From Wenyingzhuangia aestuarii (GTDB lineage: Bacteria; Bacteroidota; Bacteroidia; Flavobacteriales; Flavobacteriaceae): a stretch of DNA of 64,000 nt. How positions within the stretch are numbered: the first letter of the stretch is position 1; each line of letters starts with the position of its first letter. This document shows, in pieces, positions 1-9,321 of the stretch. The position numbers and the translations under genes are program-made. A model generated the notes under the pieces. That model searched no databases, had not been told where the DNA came from, and saw nothing but the letters and a program-made list of their open reading frames with translations. The DNA is taken from positions 186,001 through 250,000 of the forward strand of contig NZ_JAATJG010000005.1 in the NCBI RefSeq assembly GCF_011927765.1, read 5' to 3'.

Positions 1-774
1 AGTAATAGGATAATTTAAGTTGTGATTTTCTAAAACTGATTTGGTTCTAGGATGCAATGGCATAACCACATGTTTGGTGTTGTGAATTTTCGTCAATCCC
101 TCAAAAACTCCTTTTAAAGCAGATAAATCATCTGTGTTTTCTTGCCTGTGAATGGTTGCCAATACAAACTTGTTAGTCTGTAAGTTATTATTTTGTAATA
201 CTATGGCTTTTTCATCAGACAAAGCACCGTAAAACTCCACTGCATCTTTCATAATGTCTCCTGAATTCACAATTTTTATGTTGTGATTTGCAAAGCTCTC
301 TTTTTCTAAATTGTCAATTGCAGTTTGTGTAGGACACAATAATAAATTAGAAATTCTGTCTGTTAAAATTCTATTTACTTCTTCTGGCATACTCATATTA
401 TAAGAACGCAAACCAGCCTCTATGTGAATAACCTTTATTCCCAATTTTTGAGCAGCTAATGCTCCAGCTAATGTTGAATTGGTATCTCCATACACAACCA
501 CCGCATCTGGTTTTTCAAACACTAAAACTTCTTCTATTTTAGAGAGCATTTGTCCCGTCATGGCTCCATGACTCAATCCATTAATATTTAAATTGTACTT
601 AGGAACGGGAATTTGCATTTCATCAAAAAACACCCTACTCATATTATTATCGTAATGCTGACCTGTATGTATAATAACTTCCTCAATAGTATTGTATTCA
701 GAAATTACTCTACTTAACACCGCAGCTTTTACAAACTGAGGTCTTGCTCCTAATATGGTAACTATTTTTTTCAA
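1..774 (-). CDS. wecB: UDP-N-acetylglucosamine 2-epimerase, non-hydrolysing (3' end outside window)
   Basis: Cytoplasmic enzyme interconverting UDP-GlcNAc and UDP-ManNAc, a precursor step for surface polysaccharides. Reading from 774 the protein begins KKIVTILGARPQFVKAA, the family's N-terminal signature. It continues with QHYDNNMS, VVYGDTNSTLAGALAA, HIEAGLRSYNMSMPEEVNR and ATIHRQENTDDL, all typical of WecB/MnaA. About 258 codons are visible out of a usual ~370; the C-terminus lies beyond position 1. No ATG is available: the frame opens with TTG at 774-772, one base after the stop of the upstream glycosyltransferase, so it is translationally coupled as the last visible gene of the 5911-to-1 operon. 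The family assignment is firm. Which polysaccharide it serves is unknown. Confidence 0.93.
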   Translation of the reverse strand, partial: MKKIVTILGARPQFVKAAVLSRVISEYNTIEEVIIHTGQHYDNNMSRVFFDEMQIPVPKYNLNINGLSHGAMTGQMLSKIEEVLVFEKPDAVVVYGDTNSTLAGALAAQKLGIKVIHIEAGLRSYNMSMPEEVNRILTDRISNLLLCPTQTAIDNLEKESFANHNIKIVNSGDIMKDAVEFYGALSDEKAIVLQNNNLQTNKFVLATIHRQENTDDLSALKGVFEGLTKIHNTKHVVMPLHPRTKSVLENHNLNYPIT

Positions 775-775
775 A

Positions 776-2029
776 TTATGATTTAATAATGTTTGCTAAT
801 TCTGCTGTTAATGCCTTTCTATGGTACTGCTCCACTCCCACTGCATTTATATTTAACGCACCTTGCTGGTATTGTTTGTGTAAATCTACAAGTATTTCTT
901 TTAACTTTTCAGTTTCTTTAAAGTCTACCACAAAACCTGCTTTTGCTTTTTCTAAAATTACTGCCAAATCTCCATTAGTAGGAGCAATGGCCACAACTGG
1001 TCTTTGTGCTTGTAAATATTCAAAAATTTTACCCGTTACAATTCCTTTGGCACTTGGTACATTGTTTACTGCTAATAACAATACTTGCGATTTTTGTTGA
1101 TAAGCTTTTACTTCTTCATGAGGTAAATAATCCACAAAAGAAACATTGTCTAACAAACCAAAATCTTGAATACTTTGTTGTACTTCAATCGCTATTTTTC
1201 CGATTAACTGAATTTTAAAATCAATAGTTTCTTTTAAAGCTGATAAAGCTTGCCATAAAATTAATGGATTTCTATCGGCATTTAACATCCCTACGTGAGT
1301 AATGGTAAATTCTTTATCTAGATTCGTTTCATTGCTCAATTCACCATCAAATCCATTGGTGATGACATGTACATTTTTAGAGAACTCATCATAGGATGCT
1401 TTCATAGTTTGTCCTACCACCAAAACCTCATCAGCATTTTTTAAAACTTGTTGTTCTAATTTTTGATGTTTTAGAATTGATTTTTGAGTTAATGGTAATT
1501 GATGAAAATAATCTATTTCTGTCCACGGGTCTCTAAAATCTGCAATCCAACGAATTCCTAATTTCTTTTTCAAACCCAATGCAATCATATGCGTTGTGTG
1601 TGGTGGACCTGTAGAAATAATAGTATCAATCTTATTTTCTGATATATATTTTTCTAAATAAGTAATCGATGGTTTGATCCAGAACATTCTAGCATCTGGA
1701 ATAAAATAATTTGCTCTTATGTAAGTAGCAATCTTAGAAACCACTCCTTTTTTGGCTCCTAAAAAACCTGCACTTGTTTTTACATTTTTGTTTTTAGAAA
1801 ATATAGAAGCCAATTGATAAGGCTCCCAAATAGATTGTTTTATCACCTCTACTCCCTCAGGAATATCGGCTTGTAAAGTAGCATCGGTTATTGGATAATC
1901 TGGATTGTCTACCGTATAAACCACAGGAGTAACACCAAAGTCTTGTAAATATTTTACAAACTTTAGCCAACGCTGTACTCCCGAGCCACCTGCTGGAGGC
2001 CAATAATAAGTAATAATGACTACTTTCAA
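776..2029 (-). CDS. Glycosyltransferase family 4 (GT-B fold)
   Basis: Probable cytoplasmic or membrane-associated sugar transferase using an NDP-sugar, 417 aa. The N-terminus MKVVIITYYWPPAGGSGVQR is the typical glycine-rich GT4 opening. The C-terminal half carries the nucleotide-sugar region with GKIFEYLQAQRPVVAIAP followed by a conserved acidic and glycine segment (AKAGFVVD). Donor and acceptor cannot be read from sequence. It sits 3 bp after another GT4 gene and 1 bp before wecB, so the three are co-transcribed and probably act on the same surface polysaccharide or lipid-linked oligosaccharide. Confidence 0.88.
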   Translation of the reverse strand: MKVVIITYYWPPAGGSGVQRWLKFVKYLQDFGVTPVVYTVDNPDYPITDATLQADIPEGVEVIKQSIWEPYQLASIFSKNKNVKTSAGFLGAKKGVVSKIATYIRANYFIPDARMFWIKPSITYLEKYISENKIDTIISTGPPHTTHMIALGLKKKLGIRWIADFRDPWTEIDYFHQLPLTQKSILKHQKLEQQVLKNADEVLVVGQTMKASYDEFSKNVHVITNGFDGELSNETNLDKEFTITHVGMLNADRNPLILWQALSALKETIDFKIQLIGKIAIEVQQSIQDFGLLDNVSFVDYLPHEEVKAYQQKSQVLLLAVNNVPSAKGIVTGKIFEYLQAQRPVVAIAPTNGDLAVILEKAKAGFVVDFKETEKLKEILVDLHKQYQQGALNINAVGVEQYHRKALTAELANIIKS

Positions 2030-2032
2030 GAT

Positions 2033-3220
2033 CTATAGTTGATTATATAATTCTACCAATTGTTTAGACGTTTTTTCCCATACAAATTCTTCTTTCACAA
2101 ACTTGCTTCCATTCTTTCCTTTCTGAATTCTTAATTCAGGGTTGTTTGCCAATTGTAATACTTTTTCTGTAAAATCGGCCACATCTTTATCTGCATGTAC
2201 CCAACCAGCATCTACCTTTTCAATCAATGTTTTTTGCGCAATGGCATTGCTTACTAAAACAGGTTTTTCAAAACTCATGTATTGAAACAATTTATTTGCA
2301 TAAGCCACATCGTGCTGAATATTTCTATGCAACGGAGAAATGCAAACCGTACTTGCTTTTATATACGATGGAAATAAAGCTACGTTTTGCCAACCTTCAA
2401 AATCTACATATTTTTCTACTCCTAAATCCGATACTTGTTGTTTTAAAATAGCATCTGTAGTATTGCTTCCTACAATCACCAATTTTAGATTCGCAATTTT
2501 TTTAGACAACGTTGATACGGCACTAATTGCTGTTTGTAAACCTCTTCTTAAATGTGTATCTCCTAAATATAAAATCACAAAACAATCTTTGTACTTTTCT
2601 AAAATAGACACTTCTGTAACAGCCTCATCATAAAAACTTTTTCTGATGGTATTTGGAACCAAAACTATTTTGTTTTTGGCAATTTTAGTTCTAGTCACCA
2701 CCTCATTCACAAACTCTGGAGAAACTGTAATTACCTTATCGGCCTTTTGAATAAACTCCTCTTCTTTTACTTTCCATTTTTTAGGAGAAATAATGTACTT
2801 ACCTGGGAATTTTTGCAAATGTGGATAGAACTGCATGATTTCTGGTAGGTTGTCATGCAAATCTAACACGGTTTTTAGTTTGCTTTTTTGATTGGCTTCA
2901 AAAACCGCTTCTGCAATTCTAATATCGTGAATATGTAAAACTTCTATTTGATGTGTTTTGATGAATGACTGTATTTTTTTAGCCATTATCCAAGTATAAA
3001 ACGGAATAGTGTAAGCCAATGCCGATAATTTATACTCTAATTTATTAGAAGGGTAACGACAAACTTGAATTCCGTTGATCACTTCTTTTTGGGATTGATG
3101 CTCATCATATTTTAAACAAAACAGAAAGACATCGTGCCCTTGTTTTACCAAGGTTGATGCTTCGTTTTCTACCCTTACATCGGGTGGAAACGTTTTGTCT
3201 AAAATCATTCCTATACGCAT
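2033..3220 (-). CDS. Glycosyltransferase family 4 (GT-B fold)
   Basis: Second GT4-type glycosyltransferase of the operon, 395 aa. It opens MRIGMILDKTFPPDVRVENE, a common start for GT4 enzymes of capsule and exopolysaccharide loci. A central HIHDIRIAEAVF segment and the C-terminal donor-binding stretch KLFQYMSFEKPVLVSN follow, then DAGWV. There is no membrane segment, so it should act at the cytoplasmic face. It starts 1 bp after the YfhO-like gene stops and ends 3 bp before the next GT4. Its sugar specificity is not predictable. Confidence 0.87.
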   Translation of the reverse strand: MRIGMILDKTFPPDVRVENEASTLVKQGHDVFLFCLKYDEHQSQKEVINGIQVCRYPSNKLEYKLSALAYTIPFYTWIMAKKIQSFIKTHQIEVLHIHDIRIAEAVFEANQKSKLKTVLDLHDNLPEIMQFYPHLQKFPGKYIISPKKWKVKEEEFIQKADKVITVSPEFVNEVVTRTKIAKNKIVLVPNTIRKSFYDEAVTEVSILEKYKDCFVILYLGDTHLRRGLQTAISAVSTLSKKIANLKLVIVGSNTTDAILKQQVSDLGVEKYVDFEGWQNVALFPSYIKASTVCISPLHRNIQHDVAYANKLFQYMSFEKPVLVSNAIAQKTLIEKVDAGWVHADKDVADFTEKVLQLANNPELRIQKGKNGSKFVKEEFVWEKTSKQLVELYNQL

Positions 3221-3221
3221 G

Positions 3222-5639
3222 TTATTTTTTGTTTTTTGAAGTCACATAAAATAACAATCCTGATAATACAATCAACAAACCATACCCCAACAAACTAATC
3301 ATGCTTCCTTGTTGAATTACTTGTGGTTCAAATTTAAATTCAATCACATGCTTTCCTGCAGGAACATTCATAGCTCTTAACACGTAATTGGCTCTAAAAT
3401 GTGGCGTAAACGCTCCATCTATATAAGCATTCCATCCTGGTTGGTAATAAATTTCTGAAAACACCAATAACTGTGGTTTTTCAGATTGATACTCATAAAT
3501 TAATTGATTGGCTTGGTAAGATTTTAAAGTTACAACTGCGGTAGTATCTTGAACTACTTTAGCTACGGAAAACTCATTGGTATTCACAACCACATCGTTC
3601 TTAGCATCAAAATCTGACAGCGCTAAAATTTCTTCGTTAGCATTGTTAACTTCTATAATATTACTTGTAAACCAAGCATTTCCATTCGCATCGGGATTAC
3701 GTTGTACTTGCTTTTCTCCTTTTTCGTTAGGAGTAATAAAATATTTAGTGTTTAGCATATTAAACACTTCCATGTTATTTTTAGACAATTGAAAATCTAC
3801 CAATTCTTGATATCTTCTCAACTTTGCAGCGTGATAACCTCCAATAGATTTATGATAATAAGAGGTCGCTCCATCACTCATAAAGTTCCCTACTAAATTC
3901 ACCACTCTATAATGACCTTTGTCTTGTAATATTTGTTTGTCTATCGATGTTTTAGAAAAAGGTTTTTCTACTTTATAAGCCGGTAAAAAATCATCATCGT
4001 TTACATATCTTTTGGCAACTCCCATGGTATCAAACAACAATACCAATCCTAAAACAAGAATTCCATATTGTTTTTTGAGCTTATCAGTTAATACCACCCA
4101 AACAATTCCAAGGGTAAGAGCTACTAAAACTATAGAACGGATACTATCTGCTAATAGAATGGCTTTTCTATCCGCTTGCAAAGCTCCTATAAATCCTGGA
4201 ATTTGTTGATTGTAATAAGCATCATTTCCTCCTACAAAAGAATAAAACAATCCTCCTAACAATCCAAAAACAACGACAATTCCTCCTACAATTCCTCCTC
4301 CTTTTTTAAGGGCTTCTATTTTTTCTGATTTTGAAACCTCATCAGAAAACAACTCTTTTAATGCTAACATTCCTAACAAAGGAATACAAACTTCTGCAAT
4401 AACTTGTATAGAGGATACGGCTCTAAATTTGTTATACAACGGAACAAAATCAATAAATAAATCGGTTAAAAAACCAAAGTTTTTACCCCAACTCATTAAA
4501 ATAGAAAAAATAGTAGCCGCTATCAATCCTTTCTTTAACCAACCTTTTACCAAAAAAGCTCCAACAAAAAACAACAATACAAACACCACTCCTATGTAAG
4601 CAGGGGCAGCTACTATTGGCTGACTTCCCCAATAGGTAGGTACATTTTTAGAAAAATTTGCTGCTTGACTAGCTCCTATTTTAGGTGCTAAAAATTTGTA
4701 TGTGTTAGAGTCTGTTCCTAAATCTTCGCTATTTGCTCCACCTGTTAATCTAGGGATGATTAGATTTAAAGTTTCTAAAATTCCATAACTATATTCAGTA
4801 ATGTAATCTTTAGACAATCCTGTAGATGCTTTTTTAGATTTACCATCAGGACTAATCGTTAACTCACTTTTACTACGTGTACTATGTTCTGCATATTCTT
4901 TGGTTGCTAATAAACTTTGAGCATTCATTAACAACCCAATTAGCATAGCTACAACAGCAAAAGAAATAGGCTTAATAACTTGTTTGATAGCTCCTTGTTT
5001 CATTTGAGTTAACACATAAAACAATCCTGTAATAATTAATAAAAACACCAAGTAATAAGTCATTTGTGGGTGACTTGTCTGAATTTCAAGTCCCATGGCT
5101 ACAGCTGTTAACACAAATCCAACTAAGAATTTACGTTGAAACAGCAACAACATTCCAGACAACACCAATGGAATGTATCCTATAGCATGTGCTTTTGCAT
5201 TGTGCCCTACTCCTAAAATAATAATAAAATAAGTTGAAAACCCAAAAGCAAGAGAACCTATTAAGGCCAATTTCCAATCGAATTTTAAAACGGTTAACAA
5301 TACAAAGAACCCTACAAAATATAAAAACAAATAATCTGCAGGTCTTGGTAAAAAGCGAATAAGACTATCTACAGTTTTTAAATAATTGTGCGGATAATAA
5401 GTACTTAACTGATACGATGGCATTCCACCAAAAGCAGCATCTGTCCAAAAAGCCTCTTCTCCTTTTTGCTCTCTAAAATCATTTAATTCTTTAGACATTC
5501 CTCTAAACTGAGCAATATCGCTCTGAAAAAGTTTGTCTCCACTTAAAACTGGCTTAAAATAAAAAAGAGCTACTACACAAAAAGTGACAAGTACTCCTAT
5601 GTAAACAGCTATCTGTTTCAACATTTTGTTGTTTTTCAA
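3222..5639 (-). CDS. YfhO-family polytopic membrane protein, putative GT-C glycosyltransferase
   Basis: Large integral membrane protein, 805 aa, with about a dozen hydrophobic segments. The first is near residues 9-29, a dense block follows at about 100-470, and the last is near 780-800. An extracytoplasmic domain sits near residues 550-760. Features of the YfhO family are the N-terminal FKPVLSGDKLFQSDIAQ, FGGMPSYQLSTYYPHNY, GVGHNAKAHAIGYIP, and the late YYQPGWNAYIDG / VPAGKHVIEFKFEP pair. In Bacillus, YfhO glycosylates lipoteichoic acid with a lipid-linked sugar. The Bacteroidota substrate is unknown, but its place at the head of a glycosyltransferase operon fits surface glycan modification. 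M6 (5624) is an alternative start. Confidence 0.85.
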   Translation of the reverse strand: MKNNKMLKQIAVYIGVLVTFCVVALFYFKPVLSGDKLFQSDIAQFRGMSKELNDFREQKGEEAFWTDAAFGGMPSYQLSTYYPHNYLKTVDSLIRFLPRPADYLFLYFVGFFVLLTVLKFDWKLALIGSLAFGFSTYFIIILGVGHNAKAHAIGYIPLVLSGMLLLFQRKFLVGFVLTAVAMGLEIQTSHPQMTYYLVFLLIITGLFYVLTQMKQGAIKQVIKPISFAVVAMLIGLLMNAQSLLATKEYAEHSTRSKSELTISPDGKSKKASTGLSKDYITEYSYGILETLNLIIPRLTGGANSEDLGTDSNTYKFLAPKIGASQAANFSKNVPTYWGSQPIVAAPAYIGVVFVLLFFVGAFLVKGWLKKGLIAATIFSILMSWGKNFGFLTDLFIDFVPLYNKFRAVSSIQVIAEVCIPLLGMLALKELFSDEVSKSEKIEALKKGGGIVGGIVVVFGLLGGLFYSFVGGNDAYYNQQIPGFIGALQADRKAILLADSIRSIVLVALTLGIVWVVLTDKLKKQYGILVLGLVLLFDTMGVAKRYVNDDDFLPAYKVEKPFSKTSIDKQILQDKGHYRVVNLVGNFMSDGATSYYHKSIGGYHAAKLRRYQELVDFQLSKNNMEVFNMLNTKYFITPNEKGEKQVQRNPDANGNAWFTSNIIEVNNANEEILALSDFDAKNDVVVNTNEFSVAKVVQDTTAVVTLKSYQANQLIYEYQSEKPQLLVFSEIYYQPGWNAYIDGAFTPHFRANYVLRAMNVPAGKHVIEFKFEPQVIQQGSMISLLGYGLLIVLSGLLFYVTSKNKK

Positions 5640-5656
5640 AATCTAATTTTTTGGAG

Positions 5657-5911
5657 TTAATCTACCTCTTCATAATCCACATACTCTCCAACATTGTCAT
5701 TCACAATGTTTCTTTCTTGTGGTTTTTTATCAATAGTAGTTGTACCTTCTTTTGTTACCGGCTCTTTTTGGACTTGTTGTCCTGTCTGTTTCTGCACATA
5801 CTTCACCAATAAAATCGGAGCAATATACTTCATAAAAAACTTAAGAACATAGTATACTGCTATTATAATCACTAGGGTTCTAATCAATCCCATAAAACTT
5901 GCTTCTTGCAT
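5657..5911 (-). CDS. DUF4834 family small membrane protein
   Basis: 84 aa protein with one strongly hydrophobic segment at about residues 8-35 (LVIIIAVYYVLKFFMKYIAP) and a hydrophilic acidic tail ending in VDYEEVD. This shape and sequence match the small DUF4834 proteins of Flavobacteriia; no function is established. The start could be M1 (5911) or M7 (5893, MGLIRTLV), and M7 gives the more usual family N-terminus. It is the first gene of the surface-polysaccharide operon, 17 bp before the YfhO-like gene, with a -7 element at 5931-5938. Confidence 0.75.
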   Translation of the reverse strand: MQEASFMGLIRTLVIIIAVYYVLKFFMKYIAPILLVKYVQKQTGQQVQKEPVTKEGTTTIDKKPQERNIVNDNVGEYVDYEEVD

Positions 5912-5930
5912 TAAAAAATCTTTTGTTCCC

Positions 5931-5938
5931 CAAAAATA
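5931..5938 (-). promoter_or_regulatory. -7 promoter element for DUF4834/YfhO/GT operon
   Basis: Minus-strand TATTTTTG matches the Bacteroidota consensus TANNTTTG exactly. The implied transcription start is near 5926, 15 nt from the M1 codon. No clear -33 TTTG was found. Confidence 0.5.
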
Positions 5939-6007
5939 ATAATTTGAAAACGAACCCGACCACCCCAGTATAAAATATTATATTTACAGCTATAATTTTT
6001 TGTATAC

Positions 6008-7156
6008 ATGAACAGATTCCTCTTAAGCTTTTTTTGTTTTTTCCTTTATACTGCTACAAATTACGCTCAGTACACAAACATTATAAACTCTAACAAACCT
6101 GGGCATACAGAAACCCCGTATGCTTTAGGAACAAATGTTTTGCAGTTTGAAAACACGGTTCTATACAATAGCTTAGACAGTCAACATATTGAATCTAATT
6201 CTTATAGCAACAATTTTAATATGAGATATGGATTTTGGAAAGAAAAATTAGAGGCCTCTTTGGATCATATATTCACCACTCAAAATTTTAATGCAACCAA
6301 TAGTAATATTACAGGTACAGAAATACTTTCTGTGGGGTTAAAATATTTAATCTACCAACACATACAAAAAGAAAGTCCAGCAGTTAAAAAAAGTTGGAAA
6401 AGAAGATATGGTTTTAAATACAATGGACTAATACCTAGTATAGCTGCAAAACTTCAAATAAACACCCCATTAACCAATTTAAATTTTAGCAACGGGGGGA
6501 GTACTACACTTTCTACCAGTATTATTGCCCAAAACCACATTAATCAAAAAGTTAGAATTAACAATCAGTTTGATTACAAATACATTGGAGGAGATATGCC
6601 AGAATTTATTTACACACTATCTTCTTCTTATGTAATGGCAAAAAGATTTAATCCTTATCTAGAAGCTAGATATCACAACCTTAAAGATTTTAACTATTTT
6701 AATATAGGAGTAGGAACCCCTTTTTTAGTAAATAGAGATTTTTCTGTTGCAGTACACTATAATCTGGCTACTGGTAAAAACACCAGAGGATCTGAATTTG
6801 GAATTAATGCTTCTTACAGGATAGATAATCATTATGACAGATGGGAATATATTGATGTAAAAAAAGAGGAAGAACCAAAACCTATTATCCGCAAAAAAGT
6901 GGAGAAAAAAGAAGAAGAGTTTGTTGATGAAATTTTGTTAGACGAAAAAAACAAAACCAAAGAAGAAATTCTGAACGAATACTTTAGACAACAAGATGAA
7001 GCCTTAAGAAAGCAAGAGGAAAAAGACAGAAAAGAAGAAGAGGAAAGATTAAAGCGTGAAGAAAAAGAGCGTAAGAAAAAAGAAAAAGAACGCAAACGAA
7101 GCAAAAAGCGTAAAGTAAAAAAGAAAGAAATGGACGACGTAATCTTAAGTTATTAA
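6008..7156 (+). CDS. Outer-membrane MetA-pathway-type (transporter-like) beta-barrel protein with charged C-terminal tail
   Basis: Exported protein, 382 aa, with a signal peptide (residues 1-20, ending TNYAQ). The segment NSNKPGHTETPYALGTNVLQ resembles the 'DRPG.T..P..v..G..Q.E' opening of the phenol MetA-pathway/transporter-like outer-membrane family. Alternating beta-strand sequence follows to about residue 275. Residues ~285-375 are almost entirely Lys, Arg and Glu, predicted as a long charged helix or coiled coil, and the protein ends DDVILSY. Such a tail after a barrel is unusual. It is the first gene of an operon with rsmE (4 bp gap) and murF, a layout seen in other flavobacteria, but its role is unknown. 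Confidence 0.7.
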   Translation: MNRFLLSFFCFFLYTATNYAQYTNIINSNKPGHTETPYALGTNVLQFENTVLYNSLDSQHIESNSYSNNFNMRYGFWKEKLEASLDHIFTTQNFNATNSNITGTEILSVGLKYLIYQHIQKESPAVKKSWKRRYGFKYNGLIPSIAAKLQINTPLTNLNFSNGGSTTLSTSIIAQNHINQKVRINNQFDYKYIGGDMPEFIYTLSSSYVMAKRFNPYLEARYHNLKDFNYFNIGVGTPFLVNRDFSVAVHYNLATGKNTRGSEFGINASYRIDNHYDRWEYIDVKKEEEPKPIIRKKVEKKEEEFVDEILLDEKNKTKEEILNEYFRQQDEALRKQEEKDRKEEEERLKREEKERKKKEKERKRSKKRKVKKKEMDDVILSY

Positions 7157-7160
7157 TCTG

Positions 7161-7865
7161 ATGATATTATCTATTAGCGAACATATACAACCTACGGATA
7201 CTACTTTTACTTTTGATAAAGACGAAAGTAGACATTTAATAAAGGTGCTTAGAAAAAAAGAAGGAGATCCTGTTTATATTACCAATGGGAAAGGATCTTT
7301 TTTTACAACAGAAATTAGTTTAGCCAACGAGAAAAAATGTACCGTAACAGTTAACTCTGTTGAGTTTAAAGAAAAAAACAGACCTTTTCACCTACACATT
7401 GCCATTGCTCCTACCAAATTAAACGATAGGTACGAATGGTTTTTAGAAAAAGCAGTAGAAATTGGAATTGATGAAATTACTCCTATTATCTGTAAAAATT
7501 CAGAACGAAAAGTGATTAAATTAGACAGAATGAATAAAATTATTCACTCTGCTGTAAAACAATCTTTACAATTTCATGTTCCTATTTTAAACCAAGCTAT
7601 TTCTTTTGATGAGTTTTTAAGCAAACAAAATGCTACTCAGAAATATATAGCACATTGCGAAGACGAAAACAACAAACAATATTTACAACACATTGCCAAA
7701 CCTACAAATGATATTTTAGTATTAGTAGGACCCGAGGGTGATTTTACACCTAAGGAAATAAACAAAGCAATTCAATCTAATTTTATTCCAGTAACCTTAG
7801 GAAACAATAGACTAAGAACCGAAACTGCAGGAATTTACATCTCTTCTTTAATGACCTTATTATAG
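7161..7865 (+). CDS. rsmE: 16S rRNA (uracil(1498)-N(3))-methyltransferase RsmE
   Basis: SPOUT-class methyltransferase that methylates U1498 of 16S rRNA with S-adenosylmethionine in the 30S subunit. The 234 aa protein has the N-terminal PUA-like region (ESRHLIKVLRKKEGD) and the SPOUT domain. In the latter, EKAVEIGIDEITPI, LVGPEGDFTPKE and LGNNRLRTETA mark the trefoil-knot AdoMet site. The length is normal for the family. It lies between the outer-membrane protein gene and murF with gaps of 4 and 5 bp, so it is co-transcribed with them. Confidence 0.95.
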   Translation: MILSISEHIQPTDTTFTFDKDESRHLIKVLRKKEGDPVYITNGKGSFFTTEISLANEKKCTVTVNSVEFKEKNRPFHLHIAIAPTKLNDRYEWFLEKAVEIGIDEITPIICKNSERKVIKLDRMNKIIHSAVKQSLQFHVPILNQAISFDEFLSKQNATQKYIAHCEDENNKQYLQHIAKPTNDILVLVGPEGDFTPKEINKAIQSNFIPVTLGNNRLRTETAGIYISSLMTLL

Positions 7866-7870
7866 TATCT

Positions 7871-9130
7871 ATGAAAACACTAGAACTACATGAATTGTTT
7901 TTAAATCAAAAACAAAACTTTACTACCGATACTAGAAAAATAACCCAAGGGGCTATTTTTTTTGCCTTAAAAGGAGAACGATTTAATGCCAATACTTTTG
8001 CCAAACAAGCTTTAGAACAAGGTGCTGCTTATGTTGTTATTGATGAAGAAGAATTTTACATAGACCATAGAACTATTTTAGTCCCTAATGTATTAGACAA
8101 ACTTCAGCAATTAGCACATTATCACAGAGAATATTTAGCCATTCCTATTATTGCTTTAACGGGTAGTAATGGTAAAACAACTACTAAGGAATTAATTAGA
8201 GAAGTGTTAGCAACACAATACAATGTAACTGCTACTGTTGGTAATTTAAACAACCATATTGGAGTTCCTCTTACCTTATTAAGCATGACTGCCAAAACTG
8301 AAATTGGAGTGGTAGAAATGGGTGCCAATCATTTAAAAGAAATTCAACATTTATGTTTTATTGCTGCACCAAACTACGGATACATTACCAATTTTGGAAA
8401 AGCCCATTTAGAAGGCTTTGGATCTGAAGAAGGAATTATACAAGGAAAATCCGAAATGTACAATTACATCGCCAATTCAGAAGGAACTGCTTTTGTGAAT
8501 CAGGAAGAGCAAAGAATGGTTGATGAAGCAGAATACTGTGAATGTATTTTTATAAATCCACACGAAACTCCTTTGCTAGAATTAACCCCTTACGTTCAGT
8601 TAGCTTATGACAATCATGTAATTCAATCCAACCTAATTGGTAAATACAATTACAATAATATTATTGCTGCCATAACCATAGGAAACCACTTTAACATTGC
8701 TGATGAAAATATTAAAAAAGCCATAGAAAGTTATATTCCAGAAAACAATCGTTCTCAAATTATTCAAAAAAATGGCAATCAAATAATTTTAGATGCCTAC
8801 AATGCCAATCCTACAAGTATGGAGGCCGCTTTGGATAATTTAAACTCACTTGACGAAGTTCATAAATCAGTGATTTTAGGTGATATGTTTGAATTAGGAA
8901 GCACTAGTGCCACCGAACACAAAAACATTGTTAAAAAAGCTTTAGACAGTAAATTTGATACCATTATTTTTATAGGTGAAAACTTTTATCAACAAAAACA
9001 AAACGGAGCTCATTTCTTTGCTTCTTTTGATGAATTAAAAGACAATTTTCCTTTAAATTTTAACAATCATACGCTCTTAATTAAAGGATCTAGAGGTATG
9101 GCTCTGGAAAGAGTTTTAGATATTTTATAA
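7871..9130 (+). CDS. murF: UDP-N-acetylmuramoyl-tripeptide--D-alanyl-D-alanine ligase MurF
   Basis: ATP-dependent Mur ligase adding D-Ala-D-Ala to UDP-MurNAc-tripeptide, the last cytoplasmic step of the peptidoglycan precursor. The 419 aa protein shows the N-terminal substrate domain (TDTRKITQGAIFFALKGERF), the P-loop ALTGSNGKTTTKE (about residues 94-106), the central motif GVVEMGANHLKEI, and the C-terminal LDAYNANPTSMEAAL and VILGDMFELG motifs. Length and motif order are normal. It is the last gene of the 6008-9130 operon and is followed by a strong terminator at 9145. Confidence 0.97.
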   Translation: MKTLELHELFLNQKQNFTTDTRKITQGAIFFALKGERFNANTFAKQALEQGAAYVVIDEEEFYIDHRTILVPNVLDKLQQLAHYHREYLAIPIIALTGSNGKTTTKELIREVLATQYNVTATVGNLNNHIGVPLTLLSMTAKTEIGVVEMGANHLKEIQHLCFIAAPNYGYITNFGKAHLEGFGSEEGIIQGKSEMYNYIANSEGTAFVNQEEQRMVDEAEYCECIFINPHETPLLELTPYVQLAYDNHVIQSNLIGKYNYNNIIAAITIGNHFNIADENIKKAIESYIPENNRSQIIQKNGNQIILDAYNANPTSMEAALDNLNSLDEVHKSVILGDMFELGSTSATEHKNIVKKALDSKFDTIIFIGENFYQQKQNGAHFFASFDELKDNFPLNFNNHTLLIKGSRGMALERVLDIL

Positions 9131-9144
9131 AATAATATACTTCT

Positions 9145-9183
9145 AAAAAGGGCTTAAAGAACTTATTCTTTAAGCCCTTTTTT
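9145..9183 (+). terminator. Intrinsic terminator after murF
   Basis: A perfect 15-bp stem (AAAAAGGGCTTAAAG with CTTTAAGCCCTTTTT) encloses an 8-nt loop and runs into a T-tract. Confidence 0.9.
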
Positions 9184-9321
9184 ATTAAACAACATACTGA
9201 AAAACAAGACAATAAACACTACACCAATCTAGCTAATAGATTTATGGCATGCTCTTTGGATTCTAACCCATGTTAAGTCACTTGAAATAAAGAGACATTG
9301 TTCCATTTAAAATAGTAGATC

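Noticed and set aside
6832-7104. Ser/Phe-rich reading frame on the minus strand, 90 aa
   Set aside because: It is the exact antisense of the Lys/Glu-rich tail of gene 6008-7156 (AAA/GAA codons read as TTT/TTC); no independent evidence.
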